NCBI GenBank assembly: GCA_022385805.1
Contig: MU277696.1
Location: 271,918 to 335,917 of the forward strand
Source: Pilatotrama ljubarskyi
Lineage: Eukaryota; Basidiomycota; Agaricomycetes; Polyporales; Polyporaceae
Direction of reading: 5' to 3'
DNA length: 64,000 nt
This document shows positions 31,186-43,484 of this stretch, piece by piece. Numbering within the stretch: the stretch's first letter is position 1; every line of letters starts with the position of its first letter. The notes below the pieces were generated by a model. It searched no databases, had not been told where the DNA came from, and was given only the letters and a program-made list of their open reading frames with translations. Position numbers and translations under genes: made by a program.

Positions 31186-34100
31186 CTGTCTCATATATAC
31201 GATACTGTACCGGGGACACTAGTGTTGGCCCGTCGGTGGGCTTCATATAATAGATCAAGCCTTACGTATCCTTAGGATGCTGAAGGTGGTAGCTGGATCG
31301 CTATATTACGAGGTATAATTAGTGTACGGCTTATCAGTCCAAAACAGCGACATTCCAAAGCAAGAGGAGGCGTGAATTTCTGCCAGAGGGCCAGTTATGC
31401 AGTCACACCGCCTCAGCTTAGAGCTAGCACATGAATGGCCATACTCATGATATATCACGCAAAGTTCTTGAGTGGATGGACTCGCGAACGGCGCCGCCCG
31501 CCTCTATGAGACCGCGCGCGTCCCATTCGTCGTCACAGGGCAGAGCAAGGCCGATGCCTTCCGCACTGTCCTTGACCAGCCCGAGAGGGCCCGGCACTAC
31601 GTACACACAACGGCGCGGGAGTCATCCCAGCTGAATACCCATGACATTCTGGTGCAGAGCGCATCGTATTTGGGTCCTGGCAGCACGCGTGTGCGCCGGC
31701 ACCCGTATCGAATATCAATCATCTGTCTGTGTTGGAGACGCCTTTTGGGACAGTGGGTGAGATGGATCCAGTGGCCTGGGATGCGCCCGGTGAGGGTGAG
31801 GCGGCTTTCCCCGGACGACCCGCATGCCGTTTTTGCAGTTCGCACAAAGGGAGAACATGAAGGGATATCTTGAGGAAGAGCACGCGGTACTGCGGAATCC
31901 TCGGGCAGTCCAGTCATCGGCGAAGCAAGGCGACAGCCGTGTACTCAAGAACCTGGTAAACCGCTTCGGGCCCCGAATGCGAACGACGACGACCCCGCGT
32001 ACAAGCAGTGTGTGGTTACTCTCACCCCGCGGCTCGATTGGGATGTCGCCGAAGAACTTCACGATACATTGTCTTTACCTGGCAGCCCAACGTCGCAGTA
32101 CCAGTACCGAGCGAAGAGACACAGCGCACGCATGACCCGGGCCCGAAGCGAGTGAGTCCTCCGAGACGAGCTGGGCCCGGGTGACCGGAGAGGAGCCTAT
32201 TCGTTGCCTAGCAGCCGCGACCGTCGACCGATCTCGCGTTCTTCTCTCCTGTTCCCGAGTTTCACCACGTCACAGAATCCACGAGCCGATAGATACGCTT
32301 TCTGCGATGATCGAGTGTCGGCGTCCACATGCAGCAGTGCGAACTCGGAGCTATGACCCAGTGACCGTGCAGCCGTTATTCGGGCGCCGGACGCGAAGGC
32401 AATCGAAGACAGACTCGGAGGACGTGTATCGCATCGATGCCATACGGAGTAGATCTGCGCAGCCGAGGACCTGGTCAGTCCCGGAGATGGACGACGGACA
32501 GCTGTCGAGCAACGGTATCGCCATCGGCCGAGGAAGATGTCAATGCGCCAAAGACTGGGTACAGCAGCCGGAGCGATGCCCATAGTACTGTATGCGTAGT
32601 AGACAACAGCGTCTTATAGTAGGCGACGAAGCAGAACTCGGCGCGAGGTCCATTGTCAGATCCGTGATGCTTGATAGGACCGCCGTGGCGACGTCGAGAA
32701 CCCGGAGAACGCTCTCAACGATCCTGCGAGCAGCTATAAAGTGCGCAGCCGGCGAAGATGCAGATCAGTCGGCGTAGACAAAGAGACTACCGTTTTCGTG
32801 CAGTCCAGCAGAGCTGTCGAACAGCACGTCCGCGTGGTCCTGTCACCTCCGCGGTATGAAACGCGATGATCACTGCTGCTTCGTCGATGGTGCGCGCACA
32901 ATCACCTGCCCGGCGCATGAGGATCGCATTCATCCATCTCGACGACTGCAGCGGTTTCGATCCGGGGTTCTCACTGTGAAGCCTTCGCGCTCTCGTGCGC
33001 GCACCTTCGTTATCCAGTGCTCACCTTCGTTGTCCAGAGCGCACCGACGAGGTCGGAGCTCACCCAACTCCTAAGCCCTGTGCCTTCAGCGCGCAGCGCA
33101 GATCGGCCCTTTCTCATGAGTCGTCAGAGCATGAGCCGTCCCTGGATCGGCGCGTCAGGGCCCAGGACGCGCAAGTGTCGCACCATAGACGTACACGCGG
33201 GCGCGAGGGAGATGAGACGCACCGGGCTTTCGCACCATAACGAGAGCTTACCCTGGGTTGAGCAGCAGCCGCAGCCACAGATTCGCAGGAGTCATGAGGG
33301 CTGACTGACCTTCCGGGACCGGGACAGGGCTCATTGCGCATAGTCGGGGCGCCCCCGAGCGCCTCGGAGAGCACCTGGTCAGCCGTGGCCTCTTAGCAAC
33401 GAATGCGACTGAGCGTGTACTGTGGTTCTGGCGGTCCTGAGAGCAAGGACCCGGTGATATCAGCTCGTCCTCCTCCGGACGGAGGGAGGGCGTTGCGGTG
33501 GGCGCCTGAAACTCGATGGTGGGACGCGTTCGCCCGCGTCAAACCTTCGCCCGGCGCGTACATGGAGCCTGCTCTTCAACACTGCCAGAGGCAGGGTAGA
33601 ACGTTGGTGGCTAGTGCGAGCGCGATGCCCAGAGATGCCGACTCGGAGCCCTGCAGACAATAGGAGAGAAGCTGGAGGCTGTACCAAAGTACGGCGAGGT
33701 GGCCGCTGTCTGAGACGATGATATCATAGAAGGCGGCAGCAAGAGGCCTCGAGGACGCTAAGCTGGACGCAGAGAGCAATGAGCATAGCATGGTAGCCAG
33801 GCGGTGAAGGCGGCGTGGCGGTTCACAACCACGTCTTTCTGGCTCGCAGATCGGGGGGAATCGGCATGCTAGATCTGGGCTTTGGATCTCGGCCGACTTT
33901 GATTGGCCCGCACTGTGCCTCGCCGGATATGGCAAGGCACTCAATCGCTGGGCGCCTCTCGCGCTTCGCTCGCGCCTCGGCCTTTCTCGCTGGCACCTGT
34001 CCCTACGCATCGTACGCGACACTGACATCTGCCCTGCTCCTGAGCCTTGTTGGGGATGTTCCCTACACTAAAACGCCTATATATTTCGATTCTCTCGGCG

Positions 34101-34762
34101 CGAACTGTCAAGCAGAGGCGCAATCATCAAATGTGTATTTTCTGCTGCGCGCGCGACATGGACGTCAGACTAGCGGTGGAGAGGGGCCCCAGTACCGTTG
34201 GGCCAAGGTCAGGGTCGCAGATCTAATGCATCTCTGAAGCGGGGATGTCGCGAATAGACCCGCGTTTCGCAGGAATACAGCAGCACGCTCTCGGCTGCAG
34301 TCGTCCTTCCTCTTCCCTGCACGGCGATGGCAGTAGACCACGCCTCGCCCGCGTCCGCTGACGGGCTGGGCTATCTTAGTCTACGCCATCGTCCGCGTCC
34401 GCGCTAGGCTGTATATCTCGCATACGCGGGGGGTTGACGGTGTGATTGGACGCGCATCGCCATCCGCTCACATCAACCCCCGAGCTGGGAGCCGTCACAT
34501 CTCCAGCCAGTCCCATCCCATCCCCGTCCCATCCATCGCCCCTCCAACCCTCCGGCTCACCTCTCTCCGTCCCCCGAGCCCCGCGCGAGCCACAGCGCAT
34601 CTCGGCATATATATACGTTTCGCTTCGCGCCCTCCGTCGTCCTCCCCCGCCTTCCCGTCGCCGCCTCCCCTCCACATCTCATCCTACCCGGCGCAGCCTC
34701 CCACCTCCATCTCTCATCTGTCGGCCGCTCCTCGTGGTGCACGCTTATCAGTATAGCACGCG
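31186..34762. other. Gene-poor debris region
   Basis: 3.6 kb without a supportable gene. A + strand frame at about 31470-31680 (NGAARLYETARVPFVVTGQS..) has coding-like composition but no start, homology or splicing that I can defend. A short direct repeat of CACCTTCGTTRTCCAGWG lies at about 33003-33045. The last 350 bases are the promoter region of the P450, with a TATATATA run at 34608-34615. Confidence 0.4.
34608..34615 (+). promoter_or_regulatory. TATA box of the P450 gene
   Basis: TATATATA, 148 bases before the ATG at 34763 and about twice the usual spacing in this window. This leaves room for a long leader or for an unrecognised 5' exon. Confidence 0.45.
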
Positions 34763-37303
34763 ATGTCGTTCCTCTTTGGCTCCCGCTCAAAACAACACCT
34801 CCCGCCCGGCCCGCCTGGGCTGCCCATCGTCGGCAACCTCACCCAGATCCCGACCACGGAGCAGTGGGTCTGGTTCTACGAGCTCTCGAAGAAGTACGGT
34901 GAGTAGCACTTGCATCTTGCCTTTGTGCATGCGAGTGTCTTGGCGCGGCGCCCGGGGCTCGGGGCGAGGTCCCGGGTTGTGGCAGCGGCGTCGGGGCCGC
35001 ACTCGAGCTTCGCTGGGCGCACGCGCGACGCCAGGGGGTGGAGGTGAAGAGGGAGAGGGGAAGCAGAGCATGCTTGGAGGGCGCTTGTGTGCGTCCGTGG
35101 GCGGCGGCGGCAAAGACAAAAGTGGCGGAGATCTGTCTTCTTCTGTCCGAGATCTCCGCAAGATCATATCTGCTTGTGCGCCCGCGCCCGCGCCATCTGG
35201 ACCAGAGCAAACGCTGGTATGCTGTTGTTTCTGCATCTCTGTTACTCGTATGCGCGCCCTTCTATGCTTGAACCGTGCGCTGAAGAGAGCTGATCGCTGA
35301 CGCGCCTTTCTCGATGTTGTAGGCGATGTCAACACGCTGCACGTTCTCAACGAGACCATCATCGTGCTCAACTCCAAAGAAGCCATCGACGCGCTCTTCA
35401 ACAAGAAGGTCGAACAGTACTCGAGCAAGCCCCCGCGGAAGATGGCCGACTTGTACGTCTCTCTTCTTTCTCAAAGTATTGCGACCAAGGGCTGACGGCG
35501 TGCGCGCAGGTCTGATCTGACCATGACCCTGCCCTTCATGGACCCCGGCGAGGTGTTCTCGACGGCGCGGAAGCAGTTCCACATGGAGGTCGGCCCGTCC
35601 GCAGTACATAGCTACGACAAGGACTACGAGACGTCCTCCCGGAAACTGCTCCATACGCTCGCGAGTGACCTCTCGTGTAGAGACCTCACGCAAGTCATCG
35701 ATGAGTGCGTACCGATTCATGCGGCTCGTATTTGAAGTCGAGGTGGCTGAACGCGCCATGTAGCTCGCTGGGGCACGTTTTCCTGAAGGTGTCGACGGGG
35801 TACGAGGCGAAGCCGTCGGACACGATCCTCACGCAGATGAACGACCTCGCGCATTTTGCCGCGGACATCCTCGGGGACAAGTTCCAGAAGCTCGACATCC
35901 TCCCTTTCCGTACGTCTTCCTATCCCTCCGTTTTGCCGTCTGGCGGAGCTCGCTGACACGGCTGCATGTGTGCAGTCAGCTTGTTACCAACGTGGGCCCC
36001 GGTGGCTGGCCCCTTGCTCAAGCTCGGCGCCAAGTGGAAAAAGCAGCTGCACGCGACGGCGGACGCGACCGTGCAGCTCTCGCAGGAGGGCAAGGTGCGC
36101 GCTCGCTTTCGCTTTCTACGCTCTGCGTGTACTCGGTCGACTGACGTCACGCGCACGGCAGGCTGCGGGGAACGAGTCGGTGATGTCGAACCTGAGCGCG
36201 ACGGCGGGCGAGAAGGCGCTCGACGATCGCGCGAAGATGATCGCCGTCACGATGAACGCAGGTCCGTCGCCTCTCGTTGACCTTATTCGCCTCTCCTCAC
36301 TGACGCGCTCTATCCCTTCACGTGATGCAGGCGGGATGCTCGCGACCGAGTCGGCGACCCTGACGTTCCTGCTCGCAATGGCCAAGTACCCGGACGTCCA
36401 GAAGCGCGCGCAGGCGGAGCTCGACGGGCTCACGGGCGGCAAGCGCCTCCCGACGATGGCGGACCGGCCGAATCTGCCGTATGTGGACGCCGTGCTGTCC
36501 GAGGTGCTGCGATGGGTGTCCATCGCGCCTGTTAGTGAGTACCGAGGTGTCTTGAATGGGTCGGCAAGAGGAGGGATGCTGATTTGCTGCACTTGGGTAG
36601 TTGCACGCGAGGTGACGGAGGACGACCACTACAACGGGTATCTCATCCCGAAGGGCGCGACGATCATGGCCAATAACTGGTACGTCGCTCCATCTTCCCC
36701 TACCTTCTTCCTGGTGTTACACGCGTGCTGAGACGTACTCTGCGTCTAGGGCGATCTCGCGCGACGAATCCATTTTCCCGGACCCCGAGTCCTTCAAGCC
36801 CGAGCGCTTCCTCGACGCCTCCGGCACCGCGCTCAAGAGCGACGCCGACATCCTCCACCCGATGAAGTTCGCCTTCGGGTTCGGGCACCGCACGTGTCCG
36901 GGGCGGTACCTCGCCGACGCGCTCCTCTTCTCGCACTTTGCACACGTGCTCGCGGTGTTCGACGTGGCGCTGCCGCCCGCGAGGGGCAAGGAGAAGGCGA
37001 AGCGGGCGGCGGACGAGAAGATGAAGGTGAAGAGTAACGGCGCGGCGTGGTGAGTGCTTCTTTTTGTCGAGGATGTGTGGTGAGAAGGGTGACGCTCATC
37101 GTCGGGCGTTGCGTTGCAGTCGCGTGGAAGAGGTCTATGTGACGCTCGCGCCGAGGTCGAGCGCCGCCTCGGAGCTCATCAGCCAAGCCGCCGTCGGCAA
37201 ATCCGCGACCGAAAACGGGACTGCTATTACGAACGCGAACGGGAGCGCCAACGGCCTCCCCAACGGTTCCTCGCCAGCGAGCAAATCCACCGCCGCGCAC
37301 TGA
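34763..37303 (+). CDS. Cytochrome P450 monooxygenase, 530 aa
   Basis: Ten exons join in frame (1593 nt): 34763-34898, 35323-35452, 35510-35704, 35764-35909, 35976-36094, 36162-36261, 36331-36534, 36601-36679, 36750-37049 and 37120-37303. Family landmarks are all present: proline hinge LPPGPPGLPIVGN, I-helix GGMLATESATLTFL (Glu-Ser in place of the common Asp/Glu-Thr), K-helix EVLR, PERF-like FKPERFL, and the haem loop FGFGHRTCPGRYLA with the Cys ligand. It resembles basidiomycete microsomal P450s of the O-methylsterigmatocystin-oxidoreductase-like kind; the exact CYP family cannot be named. Odd points: only ten residues precede the hinge, so no membrane anchor is seen, and intron 1 is 424 nt. 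The C-terminal 45 residues are Asn/Ser/Gly-rich. Substrate unknown, and no biosynthetic cluster surrounds it. Confidence 0.93.
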
Positions 37304-38252
37304 GCCGTTTCTCGCCTTCCCTCCCCTCAGGCTCCCCATATCACTATCGACTCCCGACTCCCGACTCTTGACGTCCTCCTCTCCTGGTGAATACCGACAC
37401 CTACGACCGCTAAGCTCTGCGACCTCCTCCTATGCACGACTCCGGCGTTCCGATAAGTACGAATGACGACTCTACGGTATAGCACGTTTGAATGTTTGCG
37501 CGTGTCGACGGTGGCGATGCGCTTGTATCTATACGTATATCCTAATGATTAGCACGATTCAACATGAACATGAAGGCGTTGGCGTGCGAGATCGAGTAGT
37601 CGTAGGGACCAATAATAGGGCGTATTGTCATGGCTCAGATCGCTTGTTCGTGGTGAGCGGAGCGGTGCGGACATTATCAGTCCGCGCGGGCATTTCCTAT
37701 AGATCGGAGGCTGCGGGATGTTATTGTTTCTTACTTACTCGCTGAGCGCTTGAGCACCTGCTCTCCGTTGTCGTCGAGCCGCCACCACATCCTGCGGTAA
37801 GTCCTGCAGTCGCTCCCTCGTTCTCGCCCTTAACCATCTCACTAGACTAGTCGCGCGTCCTAATAGGCATGCAAATGGGGTTCAGACAAGGCAGTTGTCG
37901 CGGGACTCCTCATGCAAGGCAGTCATGCTGGGCCCGATGCGAGTGATGTTGCCGCGTGAATAGGTGAGTGCAACCGCGTTCGGGACAGTCCGCGAGAATG
38001 GTCGTGTGTCGATTCATAGGACATACTTTGCTGCACATGTCGCCATTATGTGGGGGGCGTCTGCCAGTTGCCACCAATGGTTGGGAGGCGTGGCCGTTTA
38101 GGGTCACGTCCGATCACTGGCAACGCGCGGTGTGCAAACATAATGGTGTATACGCCACACCATATCCCGTCTGGTCCTTATAAGAGCTGGCGCCCTTGGG
38201 TCTCTCTCTTCAACACTCTTCCACTCCGTCCTTCCTCTGCTACCCTGCTCCC
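37304..38252. other. Intergenic
   Basis: 3' flank of the P450 and promoter of gene P1. No gene seen in between. Confidence 0.5.
38179..38184 (+). promoter_or_regulatory. TATA box of P1
   Basis: TATAAG, 74 bases upstream of the ATG at 38253, followed by a pyrimidine-rich leader. Confidence 0.55.
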
Positions 38253-40083
38253 ATGATGTTCACCTCGTCCAAAACCAAACATCCCTGGGACATATACGCC
38301 CAGTCGCTCATGTATCACGGGCGCGGCTATCCATTGTGGCGACCCGAGCCCTCCATGCTGGGCTACGAGATGGAGGTGGGCGACGTAGGCTTTCTACACG
38401 AGGGCGCGTTCATGCCTCTGCTGCGCACTAGACGGCCAACCATAGAAGACCAACCGTACCACGTCGTTCCAGACGGCTACGAAGCGCTAGAAGTCGAAGA
38501 CCGCTTGGTATCCAAGTACAGCAAGTCGTCCGTGCAGTGTTCCAAAGGATGCGCGTGGACACAGGTCGCGCCGTACGTACCACTGCCGCGCAACTCGAAT
38601 CATGGTGCACCTTGCAGGGCCACTGACTAGCTACCTCGCAGCAGCCATTCCGCTTCCGCCACATCAGAGCCAAGTCAAACTCGACTCTCCTTCGAATTCT
38701 CCACAACGCGCGACGGCGCTCTGCTAATGGTACCTGGCGGAGGAGAGCGAACGATCCTCATGGCCCAACGACGCGCCCGAGCATACGTCCTCGTTAATGC
38801 AGCCAAATGGACACACCTAGCCAAGGATCGGCTCGGATTCGAGGTGAAGGAGGAGGATCTTCTCTTTCTCACCGGGACTTTTAAGACGAGCCGCCGCTGG
38901 GTTCTCGCCGCTTGGGGCGGTGGTCCTAAGGGCTTGCAAGCCTCATCGTCCTACAGCTTCGACTATTTCGATCCGCCCGGCGAGACAAGCTTCACAGTCG
39001 GGGACGGGGACTCTCCCAAGGAGTCCCCGGGCCGCTTCTGGTTTAGGTCCGGCGCATGTCGTCCCGAGAAGAGCTGCCATTCCGAGTCCACCACCACCAC
39101 CGCTGCGTTGTCGTCTACGAAAGCAGAGACCGACTCGGACTGCATCGCAAGAGACACCTCGTCCATCATCACCGCGGATACCCTGGTGGCGACCGAGGCT
39201 AGGCCGCGCCGTGCGGCCCAATGCGTCTTCTTCAACTACTACAGAACGAAACGGCGCTTTGGGGTACCGGCACGTTTCTTGAAAGATATCAAGGCTGGAG
39301 CCGGTCCCCATGAGCTGCCACGCCACCCGGACGATACCGACGCTAGTCCAGGGGTCCCCGCGACAGACGACAGCGGCATGTGTACAGAAGACGAAGACTT
39401 GCAGGAAGGTCAGGGATACGCTTCGCGCCGTTCACCGGTGGGTGTACGCTCCTGATAAAAAGACACCGTGCGTATTCACAGTCGACGCACCACAGAAGAA
39501 GTATGAGTATGACCCTGTCAAGGATCTGCTCGACTACATTCTAGGGGTACGCACATCGCTGTCCTCTGTTCCTCTTTCTCGTGAGCTGACGGCGTTCGGC
39601 GCAGCATTCAGACGCGGAGATCGCCATCGCGTCGGACCTCGACCTCTACGCGCTGTTTGAGGTACGTGTTCAATCTCATGTGGCGCTTCTCCAAAGATAA
39701 AGGTCTCATGCCTCGCAAAAGCAACTCGACGAGTCTCCGGAAGACGTCGCGTCAGCCTTGGAGCAGCTCAAACCTGCCATAGAGGTTGACGGCGGAACCG
39801 GAGGTAACGCGCTCACGCTTCCGTCCTCATCATGCTCGCCAACTTCAGTCTGATGCTGGTACTGGTCCACCTCGTTGCAGTGGGCACGGTATCGGTACGC
39901 GACCGTCGTGAGGATGAAGGAACCGCCAAACGAGAGAAGGATCCCTCCGAAGCTCAGGCTACGCGGGAGCTCGACGCAGCGCTGCGGCCTGCTGATCCTT
40001 CTTCACTTTCAGCGAGCCGTGGTAGTAAGCAACGTGGGGAGCCCTGGAGGTTCTCTCCCCGCGGCGTGGTTCCTCCTGTTTAG
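38253..40083 (+). CDS. P-family protein P1 (WDxYAxSL type), 497 aa
   Basis: Not a named family that I can give; an Agaricomycete-type paralog with copies P2-P4 nearby. Six exons in frame (1494 nt): 38253-38572, 38642-39408, 39482-39546, 39605-39661, 39722-39803 and 39881-40083. The order of motifs is: HPWDIYAQSLMYHGRGYPLW (residues about 9-28), a GDVGF strand, then in exon 2 DGALLMV, a helix, EEDLLFLTGTFKTSRRWVLAAW, later QCVFFNYYRTKRR and GAGPHELP, then YDPVKDLLDYILG, AEIAIASDLDLYALFE and LEQLKPAIEVD. The C-terminal exon is Arg/Ser-rich. No signal peptide or membrane segment, so probably intracellular. Two ATGs (38253, 38256) are in tandem. Function unknown. Confidence 0.8.
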
Positions 40084-40852
40084 TAGCGGTACGTCCATCG
40101 GTTCTTATCCTGAGCTCTAGCGCTCATGCACATGGGCCGTGCAGGATGGCCAGGCGGGAGTCTATTTAATTGAGAGCATCCATACTCAGGCTCGCACTCG
40201 GCGATCCCGGGTGATGCGGAGCGTGGGGCCCGTCTGAGCATGCATGTTAATTTCATCCCCAGTACACAGTCCGTCGTAGCTAACTGAGATAGCGGCGTAG
40301 CGCGCTTGGTCATGGTGCATCGATATCTAATGGAATCTAGCCCGTAGTCGGCATTAGGCACTGCGCGCGGACGCCTTTGGATCGAGATCCACGAGACGTG
40401 TATGAGATGGAAAGACGTCTCCTTTTGTAAGTGCGCTGCACGCCTCTGAAATACGCGAGTCCCCACGGCCTCATTCAAGACTCCTCGACTAGACGACTCT
40501 GACTGCGGGGACCGGCGCAAGGGAGCCTTGTTACGATCCTATCCATAAAGCGACCATATAGTGAGTACTGCGCTTGCTGGATCCTACATCCATTGCGGAT
40601 AGTACACCGCCGGAAAACCATGCTAGGAAGACCATGTGAGTATCGCACATAAGGAGAGGACCCGTTTGCCGTCGAGGTTTGAGCTGGTTTAGGTACGTTG
40701 CTGCCAGAAAAATACTGCAGACGTCTCCTAGTCAAGAGTCTCCGGAGTAATAAGATGCGGGCGGCTAGTGTATAGCAGATAGCCGTCACTAGCACAGCTC
40801 CAAAGCGGGCATGGGATCAAGAGCGGACGGAGATGGAGTAAGGATGGTCTCG
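40084..40852. other. Convergent 3' flanks of P1 and P2
   Basis: 770 bases between two genes ending towards each other. No gene seen. Confidence 0.5.
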
Positions 40853-42930
40853 CTAAGCACACTGGCAGGCTGGCAGGATCAGAAGAAAACGAGCCTCCAG
40901 ATCTCCAGGGACGAAAGCCCAGGCGCGCTCTCTCCCACACGTCAGGGTGCGGGCGTTGTCCACCGTGGCGGTCGACGTCCGCACGGGGGCCCGGGCCTGC
41001 ACCGTCCGTGCGGACATGTCGGTTCTCCAATGCCGTAGAGCGAGCGTGCCGACTGTAAAAGATATGGTTTTGTAAGGGCTGTCAGCACGCATGAGACTGC
41101 GAGAAGGCGAAAGGGGGGACCAGACCTCCGCTCTCGTCGACCTCGACAGCCGGTCTCCGCCGCCGCAACACGCGACCCACGTCATCCGGGACTCTTGTCT
41201 CGCCCTGGCCTCGGTTTAGCACGATTCGAAGAACAAGTCTGAAGCCAAGCTGCAGGGGACGACGAGGCGCGCACCTTGAACAGTTCAAAGACGTCCATCG
41301 TGGAGGCCATCGCGACGCTCGCCTCCGAGCTCTACGCAGCCACAAATTCCAGACGGAGTGAGTCGACGACTAGTACCGGTGGTAGATCTCACCTCCAACA
41401 CGTAGTTCAGGATGGCGACCACAGGGTCCTCTACCTGTCGTGCGCTCCAGTCAGCTCCGGCAGGAATGTGGACGGGGGTAGACATGCCGCGTACCTCTCG
41501 CTCTCTCTCTTCCGCCGTGCCCGAGAACTCCGTCGAATCGTCCCACGAGTAGCCCGAATCGTCGTCAGCATCGGCAGCGAGCACGCCCGGAGCAGAATCA
41601 GCGTCCGGTGGTCCGTCAGAACGCCGTCCGCGAGAAGGGCCGTGCGGGCCCGCGGCCGCGCTCATCTTGAATTTTGGGGGGAAGATCCCACAGCGCGACC
41701 TCCGCTTGAGCTTGCAGTACTGCACAAAAATGCACTGGTCCACGGGCAGCTGCTCGTCGACGTCTCGCGGGTGTGCCATGAGGGTAGACGAGGCAGAGTA
41801 GCTTTGGGAGATCGCAAGAGGTGCCACTGCGGACTGCTTGTGCTTGCTTGGCCCCGTAGGAGACGTGGCCCGAGTCGGAGCTCGTGGCACCGGGGCTGAC
41901 GGTGCGGGGGCTTGGGTAGAGGAAAGCACGGAACCAGGATTGGGATCGGTGGATGACACCGTGGGCACCTGTGAGTCAGATTCCGCCGCTGCACCAACTG
42001 GAGCATGGAGCTCTTCATCGGCATCTCCCTGGACGGCGTTGGGGATAGTGGGGGGATGTGATCCGTACAGTATGTTATCAATCTTGGCCGAGTCCGGTCT
42101 CCGAGCCGCCCCGCGTCCGTCCTGGAGGTCTCTGGCGGCGGCGGCGCTGGGCCCCCACTTGTAGTCGGGGTTCGGGAAGAGCTTCTCGGAGCGGGAAATG
42201 GTGACGGAGCACTTGAAGTCGGCGAGTTTCTGGATGTCGCAGCTGAAGGTCGCCTCTTCTGTCTTGTCGTGGCCGTGGAACGTCGTCGCGATCCAGGCGG
42301 TGGTCTTGGTAGTGCCGGTGACGAAGAGGATTTCGTCGTCGGCGAGGCCGATGCCGTACTCGCGGTTGGCAAAGTCATACCAACGCTTGAACTGCTGCTT
42401 CATGTACGACTTGACCATCCTGTGGTTCTCGATGTCTACGGACATGGCCGGGGGCTCGAGCAAGAGAAGTGCGCCAGAGTCCTCCTGGCAGCTGAACTTG
42501 ATGTTGGCGCTGGCCGAGACGGGCTGGCCGGGTCTAAGCAACATGATTGTGAGGAACTGGCATGCACGTGGGGGGCGGAGACCTACAAAAGGATTGACGC
42601 GCCGCCCTCTACGCGAGCACCCTTGATGCTGCGGCTGAGGACGTGAGGTTGGTCGATCTTCCTGTAGGGCTTGGTGACGAGGAGGTTGGGCGGGGAGAGC
42701 TTTTCGAAACCTTCTGGGCAGCGGTTGTTGAGAGGTTGCGGGTAGCTCTCCTGAACGGTGTGGAAGAGATGCTTGAAGACGCCGCCTCGGATGTAGCCGA
42801 CGTCGCCGACGAAGATCTCGCCGTAGTCTTCGGTGGGGTTGGCGTCCCAGAGGGGGTAACCATAGCCATGTACGGCGAGACTCCTCGCGTAGGCGCGCCA
42901 CGCAACCGACTCGGACGTTGTGGAATCCAT
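40853..42930 (-). CDS. P-family protein P2, 606 aa
   Basis: Five exons in frame (1821 nt): 42587-42930, 41393-42533, 41275-41331, 41126-41204 and 40853-41052. The same motif order as P1: RAYARSLAVHGYGYPLW, GDVGYIRGGVFKHLF, then DSGALLLL, ADDEILFVTGTTKTTAW, QCIFVQYCKLKRR, GPHGPS, EDPVVAILNYVLE, ASVAMASTMDVFELFK, VEVDESG and VGTLALR. The exon carrying the ..YALFE-like motif is 57 nt in P1, P2 and P3. P2 is larger than P1 because of a long Ser/Thr/Pro linker (about residues 250-360), and it lacks the intron that splits this region in P1 and P3. Inverted relative to P1 and P3; shares a 554-base head-to-head intergenic region with P3. Function unknown. Confidence 0.8.
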
Positions 42931-43484
42931 CCGTGTCTGGCAGGTGTACGGAGGTAGAGCTGGCAGGGGCGGCAGTCGACGTCGACGTCGAGCGCATCGA
43001 CGGTTATAACCCTGGGGGCGGGCGCCTGTTTGAAGACGCGCTCACGATCACGCGACCGCGACCGCGAGTTGCCGCGAGTGCGGCTCTGGCCACTTATAAT
43101 TACCTCGCCTTGTCCACTTACATACACGTCGCAGCTTGAAATGGCTGCAGGGGGCCTAGATCGCATTAGATGTGGTCGAACGGGACCACAAACCACGACA
43201 GATGTCTTCCAGAAATCAAGTCCGCCGGCGTGAAGCTGGGACGCGGACCACTCTGGTAAGATTTGACGTGTGCTAGCGTACGCAGCAACTGCCACAGGCA
43301 TCCTCTGCCGCTTGTAGTCACCCCGAAACACAAACGCCATGCCTGGTCTGCCGACCAGCCTCCCACGCAGTGCGTCGACGCACGTCAGCTTATATCCTCA
43401 CCTCTACAGACCCCGTACGACTCCACATCCCATCTCTACCCGCACCCGCGCAGTCGACCCACCCCATCTTCATACAGGTTCACC
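42931..43484. promoter_or_regulatory. Head-to-head intergenic region of P2 and P3
   Basis: 554 bases between divergent ATGs. A TATAT motif at 43390-43396 (+) lies about 90 bases before the P3 start. An AATTATAAG motif on the minus strand at about 43093-43102 could serve P2, about 165 bases from its ATG. Could be a bidirectional promoter, since no other gene fits. Confidence 0.45.

Noticed and set aside
31472..31873. + strand frame with NGAARLYETARVPFVVTGQS
   Set aside because: Coding-like for about 70 codons, but preceded by a stop, without start, splice partners or recognisable family. Kept as a note, not a gene.
34446..35300. 285-codon + strand open frame over the P450 start
   Set aside because: Different frame from the P450 exons, runs through its long first intron, low-complexity Pro/Ser/Arg content.
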